This document shows positions 36,236 through 49,095 of a DNA stretch of 64,000 nucleotides, piece after piece. The notes beneath the pieces are model-generated. The model was given only the letters and a program-made list of their open reading frames with translations, did no database searches and was not told where the DNA came from. Source of the DNA: Amphibalanus amphitrite (lineage: Eukaryota; Arthropoda; Thecostraca; Balanomorpha; Balanidae); contig NW_024881530.1 of NCBI RefSeq assembly GCF_019059575.1, forward strand, positions 1-64,000, read 5' to 3'. Position numbers and translations under genes: made by a program. The stretch's first letter is position 1. Every line of letters begins with the position of its first letter.

Positions 36236-37139
36236 GGGGAAAGTGGGGTATGACGGGCATGTTAGTTTTGCGGGTCTGTACCTCTGAAGTCTTTTCTTCG
36301 ATTGCTTCACCAATTTAGCACAACCATCTTCAGGCATTTTTCTTTCAGTGCCCCTTTGACACCTAAGGTCTAAATCCAATACTTTTCAATTGAGAGTGTT
36401 TTTAGCAAGACCCTGCAAAAACCCGTCTTACCCCACCGGGGAGGGTAAGACGGGCACTGATGTTGGGGCAAGACGGGCACAACGTTAGTTTGAACTTCTT
36501 TACATATTTACTGCCGAATAATTATGCTAATACATCTTACACATCTGGCTTTTGATCTTACAGTCAATATTGTAAGGTTCGTAGCATCGCACGGCTACTT
36601 ATAGGCGTAATGGTATTGATCGATGTAATGAAAAAATTAAACAAATTCAAAGCTGTCTATTTAAATAATTTCGATGGAAATGCGTTGCAAATGATGTAGA
36701 ACAGCGTAAGTTAGCTTAAAATAACAATATCAGATGGTTTGCATTCCTTTCATCATTGTTGCCCGTCTTACCCCATTCGGCTGCCAATAAGGATATCACA
36801 CCGCCTCCGGGCACCAAATTAAAGGATTCATTCGCCAGCATACACATTTGGATGACACCCTAAGACGAAACTCTCATCAAATTTCCAAAACAAAATATGA
36901 AACAGCGAGGTCAGAAAACACTACGAAACACGATAGTTCTGCTTAGAGTGCAAGGCACGTTTTTAGCTTTTCCACAATTTTTCAAAAACTATTTAAGATG
37001 CGTACCTCTGCCTTCACCTCACAGCAAAGAACCACACGGCCGATTACCAACCACAACAAGAGGTTGCTAGCGCCAACGGTTTGGGCTAGAGGGCCGGTGC
37101 CCGTCTTTCCTACCCCGCCCGTCTTACCCCACTTTCCCC
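36236..37139. mobile_element. 904-bp TA-flanked MITE
   Basis: The inverted ends read GGGGAAAGTGGGGTAtGACG on the left and GGGGAAAGTGGGGTAaGACG on the right. TA flanks both sides (36234-36235, 37140-37141). The GTAAGACGGGC motif is repeated several times below each end (36422-36480, 36760-36776, 37098-37135). The interior is AT-rich and non-coding. TA duplication would fit a Tc1/mariner-type transposase. Confidence 0.88.
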
Positions 37140-37141
37140 TA

Positions 37142-38509
37142 CCAGCGTCTCCTATTGAATCATCTTGGACCAGCCTGCTCCTCCCACGCCAAAATATCTT
37201 AGGGCAAAGGAGCATGCACCAACCAACTGCGATCTTCTAAAAACAGCAGCGGCAGAGAAAGTGGAAGTAGCGATACCCTCACTTGTAGCGTACACGGCAC
37301 GGGCAGCGACAAACACAACAAAAATAACCATAACGAGAACGATGGTAAAAATGTACGCCATTTGTCAGCTCACTTGGCGTTTTTACGGCCTTTCTTTTTA
37401 GAAGAGCTAATACCTAAGTCTGCTTTCCGGTTTCAACTGGTTAGCCGCCCTGATCAAACTTTAAACAAAAATTACGTGCTGTACGCTCTTGTAAATGAAT
37501 TTATGTAAAAAAGAGTAATGGTTTCCTCCTAACTTACTATTACTTTATGTAAATCATTTTTTTACTCTGTTTATTATGCCAGCTGAAAAGGGCCGAGAGA
37601 CAGAAAGCTGAACAAATGGAGTCAGTGCAGCGTGAACGAGGCTTGGCGTATATGTACGGCTCGACTTACAATATTTCGTTTTTCGTTTTGCAGATCATCC
37701 TATCCGACTCATCCGACTGACCGACCGCGGCAGGGGAAGGGGAGGAGGCCCTCGGTCAATCCCTGTCGCCGATCCTGCTGTCCGCTGACCGCCCGGCGCC
37801 CGATGCGGTCAGCGTAATCAACGCCCGGCACATTCCTCTGTCATTTAATCCGTCCAATTAATTTCACCGCCCTGAGAGTGGCGATTCCGCCGCACCACCG
37901 TGACTGCTCAGCGCAATCGCGCAGTCAAGTACGTGTTCCAGCGCTCGTCACTGTGCAGCGATCGCAATTCGGGTGCCGGAATCACGCCCCGATGATCCCG
38001 GAATGATCCCGGAATGATCGCTGACGGCGCCGGCAGGCATGACCACTAAATTCCGCCCGAATGAAGCGGCGTCGAAACGGGCGAATTAGCGCCGCTTTTG
38101 GCGCCGTTCGAGCAGGCCGAGTACGTCGACGATGACCCGACTACTCCACTCTACCCACCACCGGACCGTACTAATGAAACAACGGCTGGCAGCATAATTA
38201 AACAACGTAACAGAACTCGACCAAATCGCCGGGTGGAGTGCTCTAACACTGGCTGGCCGAGTATCACTGACAGCGCGTAGAGTAGCCGAACGAACCGGCC
38301 GAAACTGCTTATTGCCGGTGAGAGGGTAGATGAAAACGATAAAATTAGCCTAAAACAGTGCACATCGTTAGATAGTGAGGCACTCTACCTGTTCGCGATA
38401 ACAGAGGGAAAATGGCCGACGCTGAACAAAGAGCGCAGTTAACGGGGCGGCCATTTTCGGGGAAAGTGACCGGCACGCAGAATTTCTCGCGGTCGGCGCG
38501 GTTGCTTAC
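37142..38509 (-). other. tox: tox intron, no gene recognised
   Basis: Nothing recognisable as an exon. A short tandem GATCCCGGAAT lies near 37995-38020. Confidence 0.4.
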
Positions 38510-38637
38510 TTTTCCGGTTCGTTGGGGTCGCGTTTCTTCCTCTTTCGGGTGACCCTGGGCTTCTTGGCGGGCTTCATGTTGCCCATATCGACCTGGGCAG
38601 GCTCTGGCGAAGGCCTCTGCTCGGTCCGCAACCACTG
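38510..38637 (-). CDS. tox: TOX-family gene, basic region before the HMG box
   Basis: Encodes QWLRTEQRPSPEPAQVDMGN, MKPAKKPRVTRKRKKRDPNE, PE and two bases of Lys. The Lys/Arg-rich stretch and the DPNEP-K start of the HMG box match vertebrate TOX (KKKKKKDPNEPQKP), and the basic stretch is the likely nuclear localisation signal. The acceptor is a tandem CTCAGCAG, so the first Gln may be included or skipped. The donor is AAAA/GTAAGC. The exit phase of 2 fits exon 34233-34368. Confidence 0.94.
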
Positions 38638-41600
38638 CTGAGCAGGCAGACAGACAGACAAACAGAGGTCAGACAACACAGCTCAAAACAGACGGGCAAA
38701 GGCATGGCGAACAGATCATGAGCTGACCGAGCAGACGAAATACTCCGCTCAGAGCAATGAGGCTGTGGTGGCATTGTTCGCAAGTGCAGACAGGCAACTG
38801 ATGAGGCTTCTCAGGAATAATCGGATGAACAATGAGAATACCTAAAGGAGACTGGCATTGAAGTCAATGGAGGCATATGGTTCTTGAAACATACAAATGG
38901 TGCATAAATAATATTCATAAGGAGCTGAAGGTTGAACTATTTTTTAGAAGCACTTGACCTGTGAAAGAATACATGCGAGTCAAAGGGTGTGAGGTGTAGT
39001 AGAAGCTGACAGAAGGCCTAAATGCATCGATGGACAAGCAACTGTGCCTTATAATCCTTAACCACCATACGTAGACGGCTCAAATCACACTCCGATAGCC
39101 CTTGAAAAATCAGTCAGAGCTGTAACACCTAACCAGATGGCATCGCCCCATCAAACAGTCTGTCCAACAGGACCAACACCTTGACCAACACGGCAACAGT
39201 CGTGTACCAGTTGGACAGCGTGTTGCAACACCTTGCCAGTGCACGTGGTGCAACACCACACAGATCCTCCCACAATGCTGCACAGACAACGCCAGTACCC
39301 GGAGAAAAACTCCTCTGTGGCGAGCAGCACTGATAAATGAGTCGAGATTTCGTCCGATATCAAACGGGGTCACTTGGGGCTCGGTGGGCAGCTATGCGTT
39401 TCACTGGAGCTCAATGTGGATCAGCTCGTTTCAGAAATCAGAGAGTAGACATTGATGTAGACGACCGCAGCGAAACTAAACGACTGGCAGTCCGTCAATA
39501 CAGCAGCATATTCTTGGTATATAAAGTTGGTTGTCAAATAGGAAGAGCGAATAGATGATTGCAACTTTAAGCTATTTCAGCTTATGCTACAAGCTTCATA
39601 TTGCACTGTAATCGTGATCAACATCTTTCAAACATCTCTTCACTGGATGAAGAATGACTTCGTTCAAGACATACGGTCCGCCCCCGCCCCCAAATCTGAT
39701 TCGCTCAGCGCTTCATCAAGATCGTATTCAAAGTCGCGATGTCGACTGCAAAGTCTGCAATGGCGTCGCCTTTGCAGGCAATCTGCTGCTTTTGAATAAG
39801 ATGACGATGAAAAGCGGGCAGAAGAGAAAATCACAGAAGAAAAAACGACGGAAAAATAATCTATAAATCGTTTCAATGCGGCTGGGTCACGAACATTCCC
39901 CATTAATGTTGCATTACTCTGCTAATTTATTCCAACACCTCGACAATAAGCGCAGTGCGCACACATCTTGCAGAACAGAGCCGAGAAACCGCATATTTAT
40001 GGACCATTTATTTTCTGATTTTACGCATAATGTCTTCTAATAGCAGCGGCTGAGGTGAGCTGGATGTGTTAATGTGACCGTTAAAAATTCACAGATGGTT
40101 TCGTTTCATTCACAGCAGTCCGGTTCGGGTTTTGGGTATAAGCGCTCCGAGCAATGAAGATATCAGACGAAGACGTTGATTGATTGAATCTTGTTATGGT
40201 ATTGTCCAGAAGAATTATGAATGAAAGTAGTCGATGACATGCCGGACCGAACATAGTCGCTCATCTACCGTTGCATTTCATAATTGTCAGATTCTAATTC
40301 ATCCACCTGCTTACATCATGATCAATGAGCATCCAAACGGGCCCTTACCTTCTACAATAAAATATCAACATACGGAGTCATATATCGGCCTGCAATAACC
40401 AAGAGGACCGGGATATTCGGAACCCGAGGCTTCCCCGTGAGGCGTGCAATGGAAGAGAGGCTCGCCCGTCGCACATCATGCACAGTGCACATCTTGCACA
40501 TTCAACACGACTCAACTGCAAGGACCATCATCAAGTGACAAACCTTCTTTCTTCTCCATCCCCCATCACCCATTCACCTAAAGCCGCATTCATTACCTCT
40601 ATGACGTCACACAATACCTCTTCAGTATGACACGCACCTGAACAAAGACGTACCCCGGGGCGTGGGCGGGGGCGAAGGGGGGGGGGGGAGGTGACGCGTT
40701 CATCGCTCCCGCCGATCGGTTACGACACGTCGCCCGTCGGACGATAATCCAAACAGTCAGCCGTTTACCCAATAGGCGGATATCCTCAGTCGTTTCCTTC
40801 CTGGGCAAATAGGCGGAGTTGGCGGCGGTTCCGACCCCCCCCCCCCCCCCAGTCGGTCCTCGAGGGGGAGGGGAGGCAGGTGTATTGATTGACGGGACAG
40901 GTCGTGTAGTGATAACTGTTCAGCTGATCCCATCCGCCCCAGACGCCGACGATCCCTCGGGTCTGTGTGCGCGCGTTTGTCTGCGAGTGTGTCTGTGTGT
41001 GCGTTGGTCTGTGTGTGTGTCTGTGTGTGCGTTGGTCTGTGTGTGGTGGGGTCGGCGAACTACGAATGAAGGACGACCGGGCGGCCGGTGGTTCCATCCT
41101 CGGCCGATAGGTGGCTCTCAGAGCGCCCGGCTCGGCCGTGGGTCTGCGTACAGTGCGCTCGCGGAAGGTCAAGTCTCGTGATGACTGATCCGGTATGCGT
41201 AGCCCGTCAGAGTGCGTTGCAGGAGAGGTGTCCAACATCCCCCTACCGCGGCCATTCTAGCTGCGACAGAGAACTAGATGCGCAGGGACTGGGGCCGGCG
41301 CTCTTTGGGGACGTCCTATTGGTGAATGCCCTGATCTGATATTCATGATGTCAGATAGACAGTGCGCAGTGGCAGGAGAATCAGATAAGAAAGAAAATAA
41401 ATGCATCGGGGAATAAAAGTGTGTTGGGGACAATGGAGGGCAGCGGGAAAATAGACAACCTGACCCAAAAATGGGCATGTCTTTTAGCTGAGTATGGAAG
41501 ATCAGATAACATAAGATTTGATGTCAAATCAGTTTCCTTTTAGATAACCAATTGTTGTGACATTTTCTGTAACACAAAGCATTTTAGCTTCAAAGACTCC

Positions 41601-42695
41601 TCCTCCCGAGCTTGTGCCTATATACCGCATAGACCATCCCTCCTCAGACCATTTTAACCCAAACCGACAGACCATCCCTATTCCCTTACCAGACTACCCC
41701 CTCCACAGACCAACTTCAGTCCCCAGAGCGCGGCGGCCAGTCCTCATATCCCATCGATCAATAAGCAAACCGAGCCCAACGCGGGCTCAATCGGCATCGA
41801 GCGATCCCTCCCTCCGCGTCCCAGCTGCGTATCGTTCACGGTGAGTTAACGAACTCACAGGATACAACTCACAGCATGAGGAACGTCGAATGCTGGACAA
41901 AATGTTAGATCCCCGTGGCCAGGTCGAGAGAACCCACCGGCTGCTGCAGGGCTGCGCGATAGATTGCTGACGGCTGACGCCATGTTGGAGTGTAATAAAG
42001 ACAGGCTGAATGCCTCTGATGGGGCGAGGCAGTGCGCCAATCTCGTCATATCGGCGTCAATAGCGGCGCACACACACACACGCACACAAACAGAATGCTG
42101 CGCAGTACTCGTGTTTTCAGCATGCCTCATCGCAACGGAAGTCCCATAGCAGTCATTTTGGGACGGCAGCTCACAGTAACTTCACCTCACCATCTGTACA
42201 AATGATATCTTGACACATGACGACCAGGACACTTCAGCACCTCGACTCCTCCTGAGCTCTCCCTTACCAGGAAAACCGAAAGCCACTGACCCCTCAAGCA
42301 CGTGCAACCTCCCTACCGGTCGTCGCAGCCACTCTGCTACTGGACAAAGTTGCGCAACGCCTCTCAACATTACGCAGTCGATACGCGTTGTATAGATCGG
42401 CGTATTCCTTGCCGACGAGCTGTCCTGTGTCCATCTGTGCCAGTGGATCTCCCCAGTGAGGATCGGGAATGGATCTCAGTCCTACCCCCTCCACAGAGGG
42501 ATCAGATGGAGTCCACTCAACCGTACGCGGACGGCTCACCAATCACACACACACACAGAGCAGGCCATCTCTGATCCACGCATGCTACGGCCGAGTGACC
42601 CGCTGCAGGGGTGGCCAACCAGCCGCACGCACCGAAGGGGTGCCCGACCAGTCGCCGGGCTGTTCGACTCGTCCTCCGTGTCCCGGTCTACAGGG
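38638..42695 (-). other. tox: tox intron, no gene recognised
   Basis: A 4-kb stretch without recognised exons. There are runs of G (40678-40689) and C (40836-40850), a degenerate (GT)n patch at 40966-41047 and CA-rich patches near 42067-42090 and 42545-42560. Open frames up to 150 codons show no domain. Confidence 0.4.
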
Positions 42696-42703
42696 GTGTC
42701 AGA

Positions 42704-43018
42704 CAGGGCATATTTTAACAAATTTTTACTGCGTCCCAATGTTGAGCAGAGGGCACGTGCTACGACTAAGGGCACAGGGCAAGGAACAGAGTAGGGCACT
42801 GAGGAGGGCAGAAAGTAGGGCACGACAGGTTACGGGGCATGGCACATGACATTTGAGAGGGAAGGGTACAGGTCAGGGCACACAGCAGGGCACAGATCAG
42901 GGAACCGGACAGGGTACAGGGCAGGGACGCAGTGGGTCAAATCAGCAGGGGCTACGTCCCAAGGCGAGGGGGCTGCGTCCCATAATGGGACGCAGTAAGT
43001 GCCTTAAAATATGCCCTG
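42704..43018. mobile_element. 315-bp hAT-type MITE with minisatellite core
   Basis: The ends CAGGGCATATTTTAA and TTAAAATATGCCCTG are perfect inverted repeats. The inversion continues less strictly to TTACTGCGTCCCA on each side. The 8-bp direct repeat GTGTCAGA flanks the element (42696-42703, 43019-43026). The core is a degenerate array of AGGGCACA/AGGGTACA-like units at about 42755-42935. No coding capacity. Confidence 0.92.
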
Positions 43019-43026
43019 GTGTCAGA

Positions 43027-43550
43027 CCACCCATCACCATCCGGAGTCTCTCAAGCGGCAGTGTCGGCCGGCACAAAAGCGCTCCCAAAAAAGTTTAAAT
43101 TGCCTGTTTTCACACCCTAAACATTTTTAATGACACGTTTCTGGCATTAGAGCTCCATCAAGTTGCTTGACGATCCGGGTTCCCAGTTTGCAGGGCTCCA
43201 CGACCTTGGAATACCCACGTTGCAATGACTCCCACTAAACGACAGCAACAAGAATCCCCGTTTCTCCACCTCAGGCAAGGCAGCTGCAACGTTGCAATCA
43301 ATTATTTCTCTAAAGACCGCAAAGCAGTTACAAATTTAACGTCAGTCCCCAGGCACCAGCCTATGGTGGAAAGGTCAGCAGTTTGAGAAGTCGTGTAGGC
43401 ACAGGTTTCCGCCGAAACCCATCGGGATGTGGGTTGGTATGGGCGGAACGAAACGATGACTGAGCTTTCCTCGGTGAGTTCACGCCTACGCGACATCTCC
43501 TGGAAGTGGTCCTCGTATAAACTGCGAGAGACGGGCCTTAGAGTCTCAGT
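43027..43550 (-). other. tox: tox intron, no gene recognised
   Basis: No features beyond short open frames. Confidence 0.4.
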
Positions 43551-43670
43551 GAGTGAGTGAGTGAGTGAGTGAGTGAGTGAGTGAGTGAGTGAGTGAGTGA
43601 GTGAGTGAGTGAGTGAGTGAGTGAGTGAGTGAGTGAGTGAGTAAGTAAGTGAGTGAGTGAATGAGTATCT
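43551..43670 (-). repeat. (GAGT)n microsatellite
   Basis: About 27 copies of GAGT, nearly perfect until GTAAGTAAG variants at the right end. It lies in the tox intron about 170 bases from the donor of exon 43842-44154. Confidence 0.97.
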
Positions 43671-43841
43671 AAGTACCTAATTGAACGAATGAGAGGGTGA
43701 GCAAACTGAGTACGTGAGAAGTAGCGGGCGAGTGATTGAGCGAAGTTTTGCAAAAGATAGCCAACTGAGGGGATGATCCACAAATCGCCACACTGTGTAT
43801 TGCAATATTCCTCCTCCCTCAACACCCCACACAGTCCTCAC

Positions 43842-44154
43842 CTGTTGCTGCTGCTGCTGCTGCTGCTGCTGTACCCTCCTCTCTGAATCATCACCGCTCT
43901 CCTCTCCTCCCGTATGACCAGGTGACTGGCTGATCCGCGCTGCTGGTGACCCCGACACAGGCGGTCCCATGAGTCCCCCGGCACTATAGAGGGGCGCCCG
44001 GTGCTGCTGGTGTTGCTGCTGCTGGTGCGCCGCCGCAGCCATCAACTCGTGTGCCGCGTAGAGAGAGCCCGGGTGCTGCTGGCCGGCACCCGGGTAGGGT
44101 CGCACGGGGGGCTGAGGTAGGCCGCCCGGTACGCCGGAGCCGCCGTACAGGTCC
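43842..44154 (-). CDS. tox: TOX-family gene, N-terminal exon ending in polyglutamine
   Basis: After the acceptor CTGTGTACCCGCAG one base completes the Arg of the previous exon. The exon then reads DLYGGSGVPGGLPQPPVRPY, a His/Gln/Ala-rich middle (ELMAAAAHQQQQHQQHRAP) and SQSPGHTGGEESGDDSERRV followed by 10 Gln. The acidic EESGDDSE resembles the EDEGDD segment that precedes the basic region in TOX. The exon ends CAACAG/GTGAGG in phase 0, matching the next exon. It is probably a transcription regulatory region. Confidence 0.88.
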
Positions 44155-45724
44155 CTGCGGGTACACAGAGGGGGGACAGGTCAGTACACAGGTCCCTGAG
44201 GGGCACACATAGGGGGGGGGGGGGAGTACAGCTCAGTGAAAATCCTTGAGGTATCCGGAGCGAAAGATGGTGATTGGAGCACAAGTCGCACAGCGCCATC
44301 GGTTACAGAATAGTTAGGTGGTCTAGGGGTACACCGGCGGGAAGAAAGCTATGATTAGAGCTATAGGTCGGTCTATACAGGGAGAGAGAGAGGGGGGGGG
44401 ATCAGGTGGCTGGAAATACACAAGGGGGTCTATTCACAGTGGCATACAAAGACAGCCGAATAAATGGGCATACAGGACAGATGATAAATGTCAGATGACA
44501 TGGGACACATTGGGTCGGAAGGAAACTCGTTTCTGCCTTTTGTCAGATGAACAAAGAACGAATGGCGTCATCGGAAATTTGATGACGCCGCAGATTGGGG
44601 AAATAATCAATGCCATCCAGATAGATCAGGCGACGAGTTTAGTCGAGATTGAGAAGATAAATGAGCGTATTCAAAGAACAAAGCACCTCACTAAAACAGA
44701 ATGTCATGATTATGCAATGCATGCCCCCAAGAGACTCCAACATAACACCTTCCAAAACACCAACAGTAACATTACTCCACGTGTAGACTTAACACTACCG
44801 GGTCCAACTGCACTATCTGGTCGGACCTGTGACGTAACCGTGACGTCACCGCACCCCTAGCCGTGAGACGGCTGACACAGCTCTCCCCCAGACAGAGCTG
44901 AGCTTTCAACAACTGTCAGACATGAGACAACTCGCCATGGGCCCGCTCCCAGCGCCCCGAGACTGTGTTGACGAGCTGGGATGTTTGGCGGCCGTGGCGT
45001 CTAAACAATGACACGGAGCGCCATCGGTATCGTATTTTAGCTGGCTTGGCAGTCAATGTCAGCGAGAAGCAGCCACCGGTTCACGGTCAGCGGTCAGTGG
45101 CCAATGTTTAGTGGTCAGTGGTCGATGGTCACTGGTCAGTGGTAGGCCGTCGGTGGTCAGCTATAAGTCAAGTATCACCTACAATTTTTATTTTAAACGT
45201 ACCACTACCTGGAATACAATGGAATGGAATAGAATGGAATACAACCCCTTCAACTGTGTCTTTAACGCTCAAAATTATTATACCTCAAGTGCTTCATATT
45301 GGAAACTGAATACAGCTATGGAGAAACTAGAACTTTAACCAACACGGAATATACCTTCAAAAGGGTCATGAACCACAATCGATTCCTTACATTAAACGCC
45401 AATTCTTCCACACTTTCACTCCTTACATTAAACGCCGATATTTCCATTACCGAATAACAGCGTATAGACATGGCAGTACCACGTCAGCATTTCCAATTAC
45501 TGATCGCTAAACGTCCGTCGGTTGGCATGGTGCCAGCTCTTTATGTCCGTAACGGCCACGTAGCCAATCTACAAAGTGCTTCACCAGAAACGCCACACTA
45601 GCGTGCGAGGAACTTTCTCTGGCATTATGAATGCCCCTCCCCGCCCCAACCCCACACGCAGCTACATGACGTGCAGTGAATAATGTACGTAGACACTATA
45701 ACTGAATTGGGAGCTGTGAACCGG
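44155..45724 (-). other. tox: tox intron, no gene recognised
   Basis: Contains a G-run (44213-44224) and a GGTCAGTGG-type short tandem repeat at about 45080-45160. A 169-codon + strand frame at 44351 has no recognisable domain. No exon was seen. Confidence 0.4.
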
Positions 45725-45728
45725 TTAA

Positions 45729-46911
45729 CCCGCGCCCGGCTGGGGGTCCTGGATTTCCACGCCCTGCTGGGGGGGGTGTCTGAACACCCCCCCTTCTAAC
45801 TCGTCTCCTGGGCCACGTAGCGATACGCGGAAGGCGGCGTTCGAAAGAGCGTAAAAAATAATGACGAAATCACTTCGGTCAATTTTTTGGTCAGGTCAAA
45901 GGTCAGGTCACCAGAGGTCATTGAAGGCAAAATTTCGCCGATTTCCAGGTCGAATGTCGACAATTTCCAAGATGCTAACGCATAACTCGGGAACCAATAG
46001 AGCTACAGCGCCGCGGAAAAGCGCATTCGATAGCCCTATTAACGCCCTTTCTGAGTAATCCTCTCAGATTTGACCTAGCATCAACGGTTTTGCCTGGAGG
46101 GGGAAAAACTGCAAAATAGCCGATTTTTTCGGAAACAGTTTTTCTGCAATAACTTTTGACCCAAGCCTTAAACGAGCTTACTTTTACCGGCATCGTGTTC
46201 CTCTCGTCAAGACGCATCGAATGAACTATAACTTGACCTTGACAGGTCAACTTGAAAATTTGACCTCAGGTCAAGGTCATGACCTGACCTGAAAGGGTCA
46301 TGTTGCATATCAGTCGATCCGTATCGTCGAGCTGAACACATCTAATGCGTTTTCATCGCTCTAGCATGCCTCAATCAAAAGTTATTTGCGAAAAAACTGT
46401 TAGATACCATTCGTGACCTAAGCTGACCTCAGGGCATAAACAGGGGTCACGGACACCATTTTCATGTTCAGTGTGTCTAAACCACTTGTAATGCAGTGTT
46501 TTGGAGTGTTTATAATGTCTTTCGTCCAAAAGAGGCGCATTTCAATTTTCTCCCATTGACTTATAATGGGGAGGTCGCAAAATTGACCTGACCTTAGGTC
46601 ATTGATATCAAAATTCTGAGATATACATTTTGTACGTGCTATTGCTCTTAGCAATCGCTGAAAGTTTCAAAGCGATGGGTCACTCGGTGTAGCTATGACA
46701 GACATTGAAACTTTTTATGAGGTGAGGTCACTTCAAGTGACCTGGTGACCTGACCTTGAATGACCTTGGTCTGGAATTTTCACAACATGTGTTGAATTGA
46801 TGTATGATAAGGTGTACCAAAAACGGCGGCGCGGAGCGCCGCCGTTTTTGAGATATTCGCGAAAAACCACAAGGGGGGTGTTCAAACACCCCCCCCCCAG
46901 CAGGGCGCGGG
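45729..46911. mobile_element. 1183-bp TTAA-flanked MITE, copy 1
   Basis: The left end CCCGCGCCCGGCTGGG and right end CAGCAGGGCGCGGG are inverted and flanked by TTAA (45725-45728, 46912-46915). TTAA followed by CCC is the piggyBac pattern. Just inside each end is a hairpin with runs of G and C around TGT...ACA. The interior is rich in AGGTCA and TGACCT and lacks a transposase. Near the right end a perfect hairpin, AAAACGGCGGCGC GGA GCGCCGCCGTTTT, lies at about 46820-46850. The element is the same family and length as 62033-63214. Confidence 0.88.
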
Positions 46912-46915
46912 TTAA

Positions 46916-48798
46916 AAGGGGCGAACGGTGTCAGGAGAGAAGCTATGTAATTGTGTGCATTTCCGACCCCCGTCCCTCCCCGCGAGGAATTGGAAAGAAC
47001 GGTCCATATATGCGCTGGCTCAGCCAACCTCCCGATGGTCGCGATAGGACATGGTTCGCGCCCCTCCCATACACCCATAACCCCTCCATGGCTGCCGGAA
47101 ACGGCACACAACACACCGGAAACAGCTCAGGTGGAAAGAGGGGAGAGCAGAGGACGGAGAGAGTAGAGAGCACTCGGTGACCTCAGCCGTCCTCCTGTCG
47201 GCCCACAACGCGGAACGCCGGTCCCACTAATGGGAGCTAATGTGTGCCAAAAGTGTGCCAAAATGCAACAGAGCGTAGCCGTGACCTATGCCACGCGCTG
47301 GGCGGGGCGGACGGGTTGGTGCCGTTTTGTGTTTGGCGCCGTTTTGTTTCACGCGCTGAGAACAATACCAGCCGGCCGTTGTCCCGCTATTAGTATTGCT
47401 GTCGGTCTAATGCCGACGTTAGTCGGTTTCATTGAACGATCGTGAATCGTGATGTCCCCGACGTCACGGTGATGTATATTGTATTTAACAGTCAGAACCA
47501 ACGGTCGACGCGACCCAACCGACGCATCGATATCGACACAGCGCATCGATTTCGATGCGTTGCTATCGATGCGATGAATTCGATGCAGCTCATCGATAGA
47601 GTATATCAGTAATGTGGATATGATGGTACCAGAGGGCTGAGACACACAAACGCACCCCGGGTAGCCATTTTTAGCAGATCAGACGCATCACCCCGAGCGA
47701 ACTCGCCACGCGTAACAAACGTATCGCCGTGAATGAGGATTTATTGACTGGGGATGATCCTCAGCGACTCGCAGCCGCTTCTCGTTTGATTGATAGATGA
47801 GTACGGTTCAGAGGATGGTGGATTACGACTTGATGAGTTTCCACCGAATATGCTCACACCTGCTGCCGGGGACGCGACGTCGAAAAACGATATTATGCAA
47901 TAGTACACCAACTTGATGCAAGGTGGAGCTATGGGCAATTTTGCGTTGATGAAAAAAGCCTTTTTTCAAAAAGGCTTAAAAAGGTAGCTAGCACCTATCC
48001 ATCGGCCATATTACCGTCCCTTAGCGGTACACCATTCAGCCGTAAGGTCCCATTTTTACCCTTTATAAAACGTACACAGCTTCAATGTACGCCACAACCA
48101 GCCCAATAGCGGCCAAATTAATGTCCATTTCACTCCGGTCCATCGCCCCCGTCCCCGGCCTTAATATCAAAATAGCCCATTAAGCTCAAAGCACCCTCTC
48201 GGCCATTCACATCGAATCATGCTCAGTTAAACGCGAGCTGTAATGACACGAACAAAGCGATTTTGGAACAAAGCGACTCACTCGATCCGACATGCACTTA
48301 CATTTTACGAATGGTCGGTTATTGTTTCGAAAGCTGGCATGTGTACGTGGAAATATATGAATAACCGCCGTCTGTATTCACATCCAGATACATTTAATCA
48401 AAATGGAGTATTGTGTCGCTGACGGTTGTTTGGTACCCGGGCCATACAAGAAAATATGGAGAGGTAAGGAAATGGGGAATGGGTAAATAACCGAGCGGGA
48501 CGTACAAAAGAAAGGAATAGGAAATAAATGGGAACTCGGAAATAATGCCGAGGTCCCGACGAGAAAGGGAGAGAGGAGAAGATAGAGAAGACGTCGGAGA
48601 AAGAGAGAAAGAGGGAGGGGGAGAGAGAGGAGGGAGGAGGAGAGGCATGGAGATCGAAGACGGAAGTAGCATGAAAAACAAGGATAATGCGAAAACAAAT
48701 GATAATTGGAAGATATTAAGGAGACACGAGGCAATGTTGATAATTCATCACAGATGATGCTGAGAATAGGGAGCTGGGAGATAGAGCAAATGCCAGTA
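46916..48798 (-). other. tox: tox intron, no gene recognised
   Basis: An ATCGAT-rich cluster lies at 47525-47600. A perfect AAAAAAGCC/GGCTT-type stem lies near 47950-47985. No exon was seen. Confidence 0.45.
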
Positions 48799-48842
<44 letters not shown>

Positions 48843-49095
48843 CGAAAGAGAGAGGAGAGCAGAGAGGAGAGCAGAGAGAAGAGAGAAGAGAGAAGAGAGG
48901 AGTGAGACAGTGAGTGAGTGAGTGAGTGAGTGAGTGAGTGAGTGAGTGAGTGAGTGAGTGAGTGAGTGAGTGAGTGAGTGAGTGAATGAGTGAGTGAGTG
49001 AGTGAGTGAGTGAGTGACTGAGGAGTGAGTGAGTGAGAATGCGTGAGTGCGGGAGTGAGTTAGTCAATGAGTTGAGCAAGTGAGTGAGTGAGAGA
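48799..49095 (-). repeat. (GA)n followed by (GAGT)n microsatellites
   Basis: GA repeats (48799-48905, with AGAGAGGAGAGC variants) grade into about 40 copies of GAGT up to 49095. The adjoining stretch 48560-48650 is also GGAGA-rich. Confidence 0.95.
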
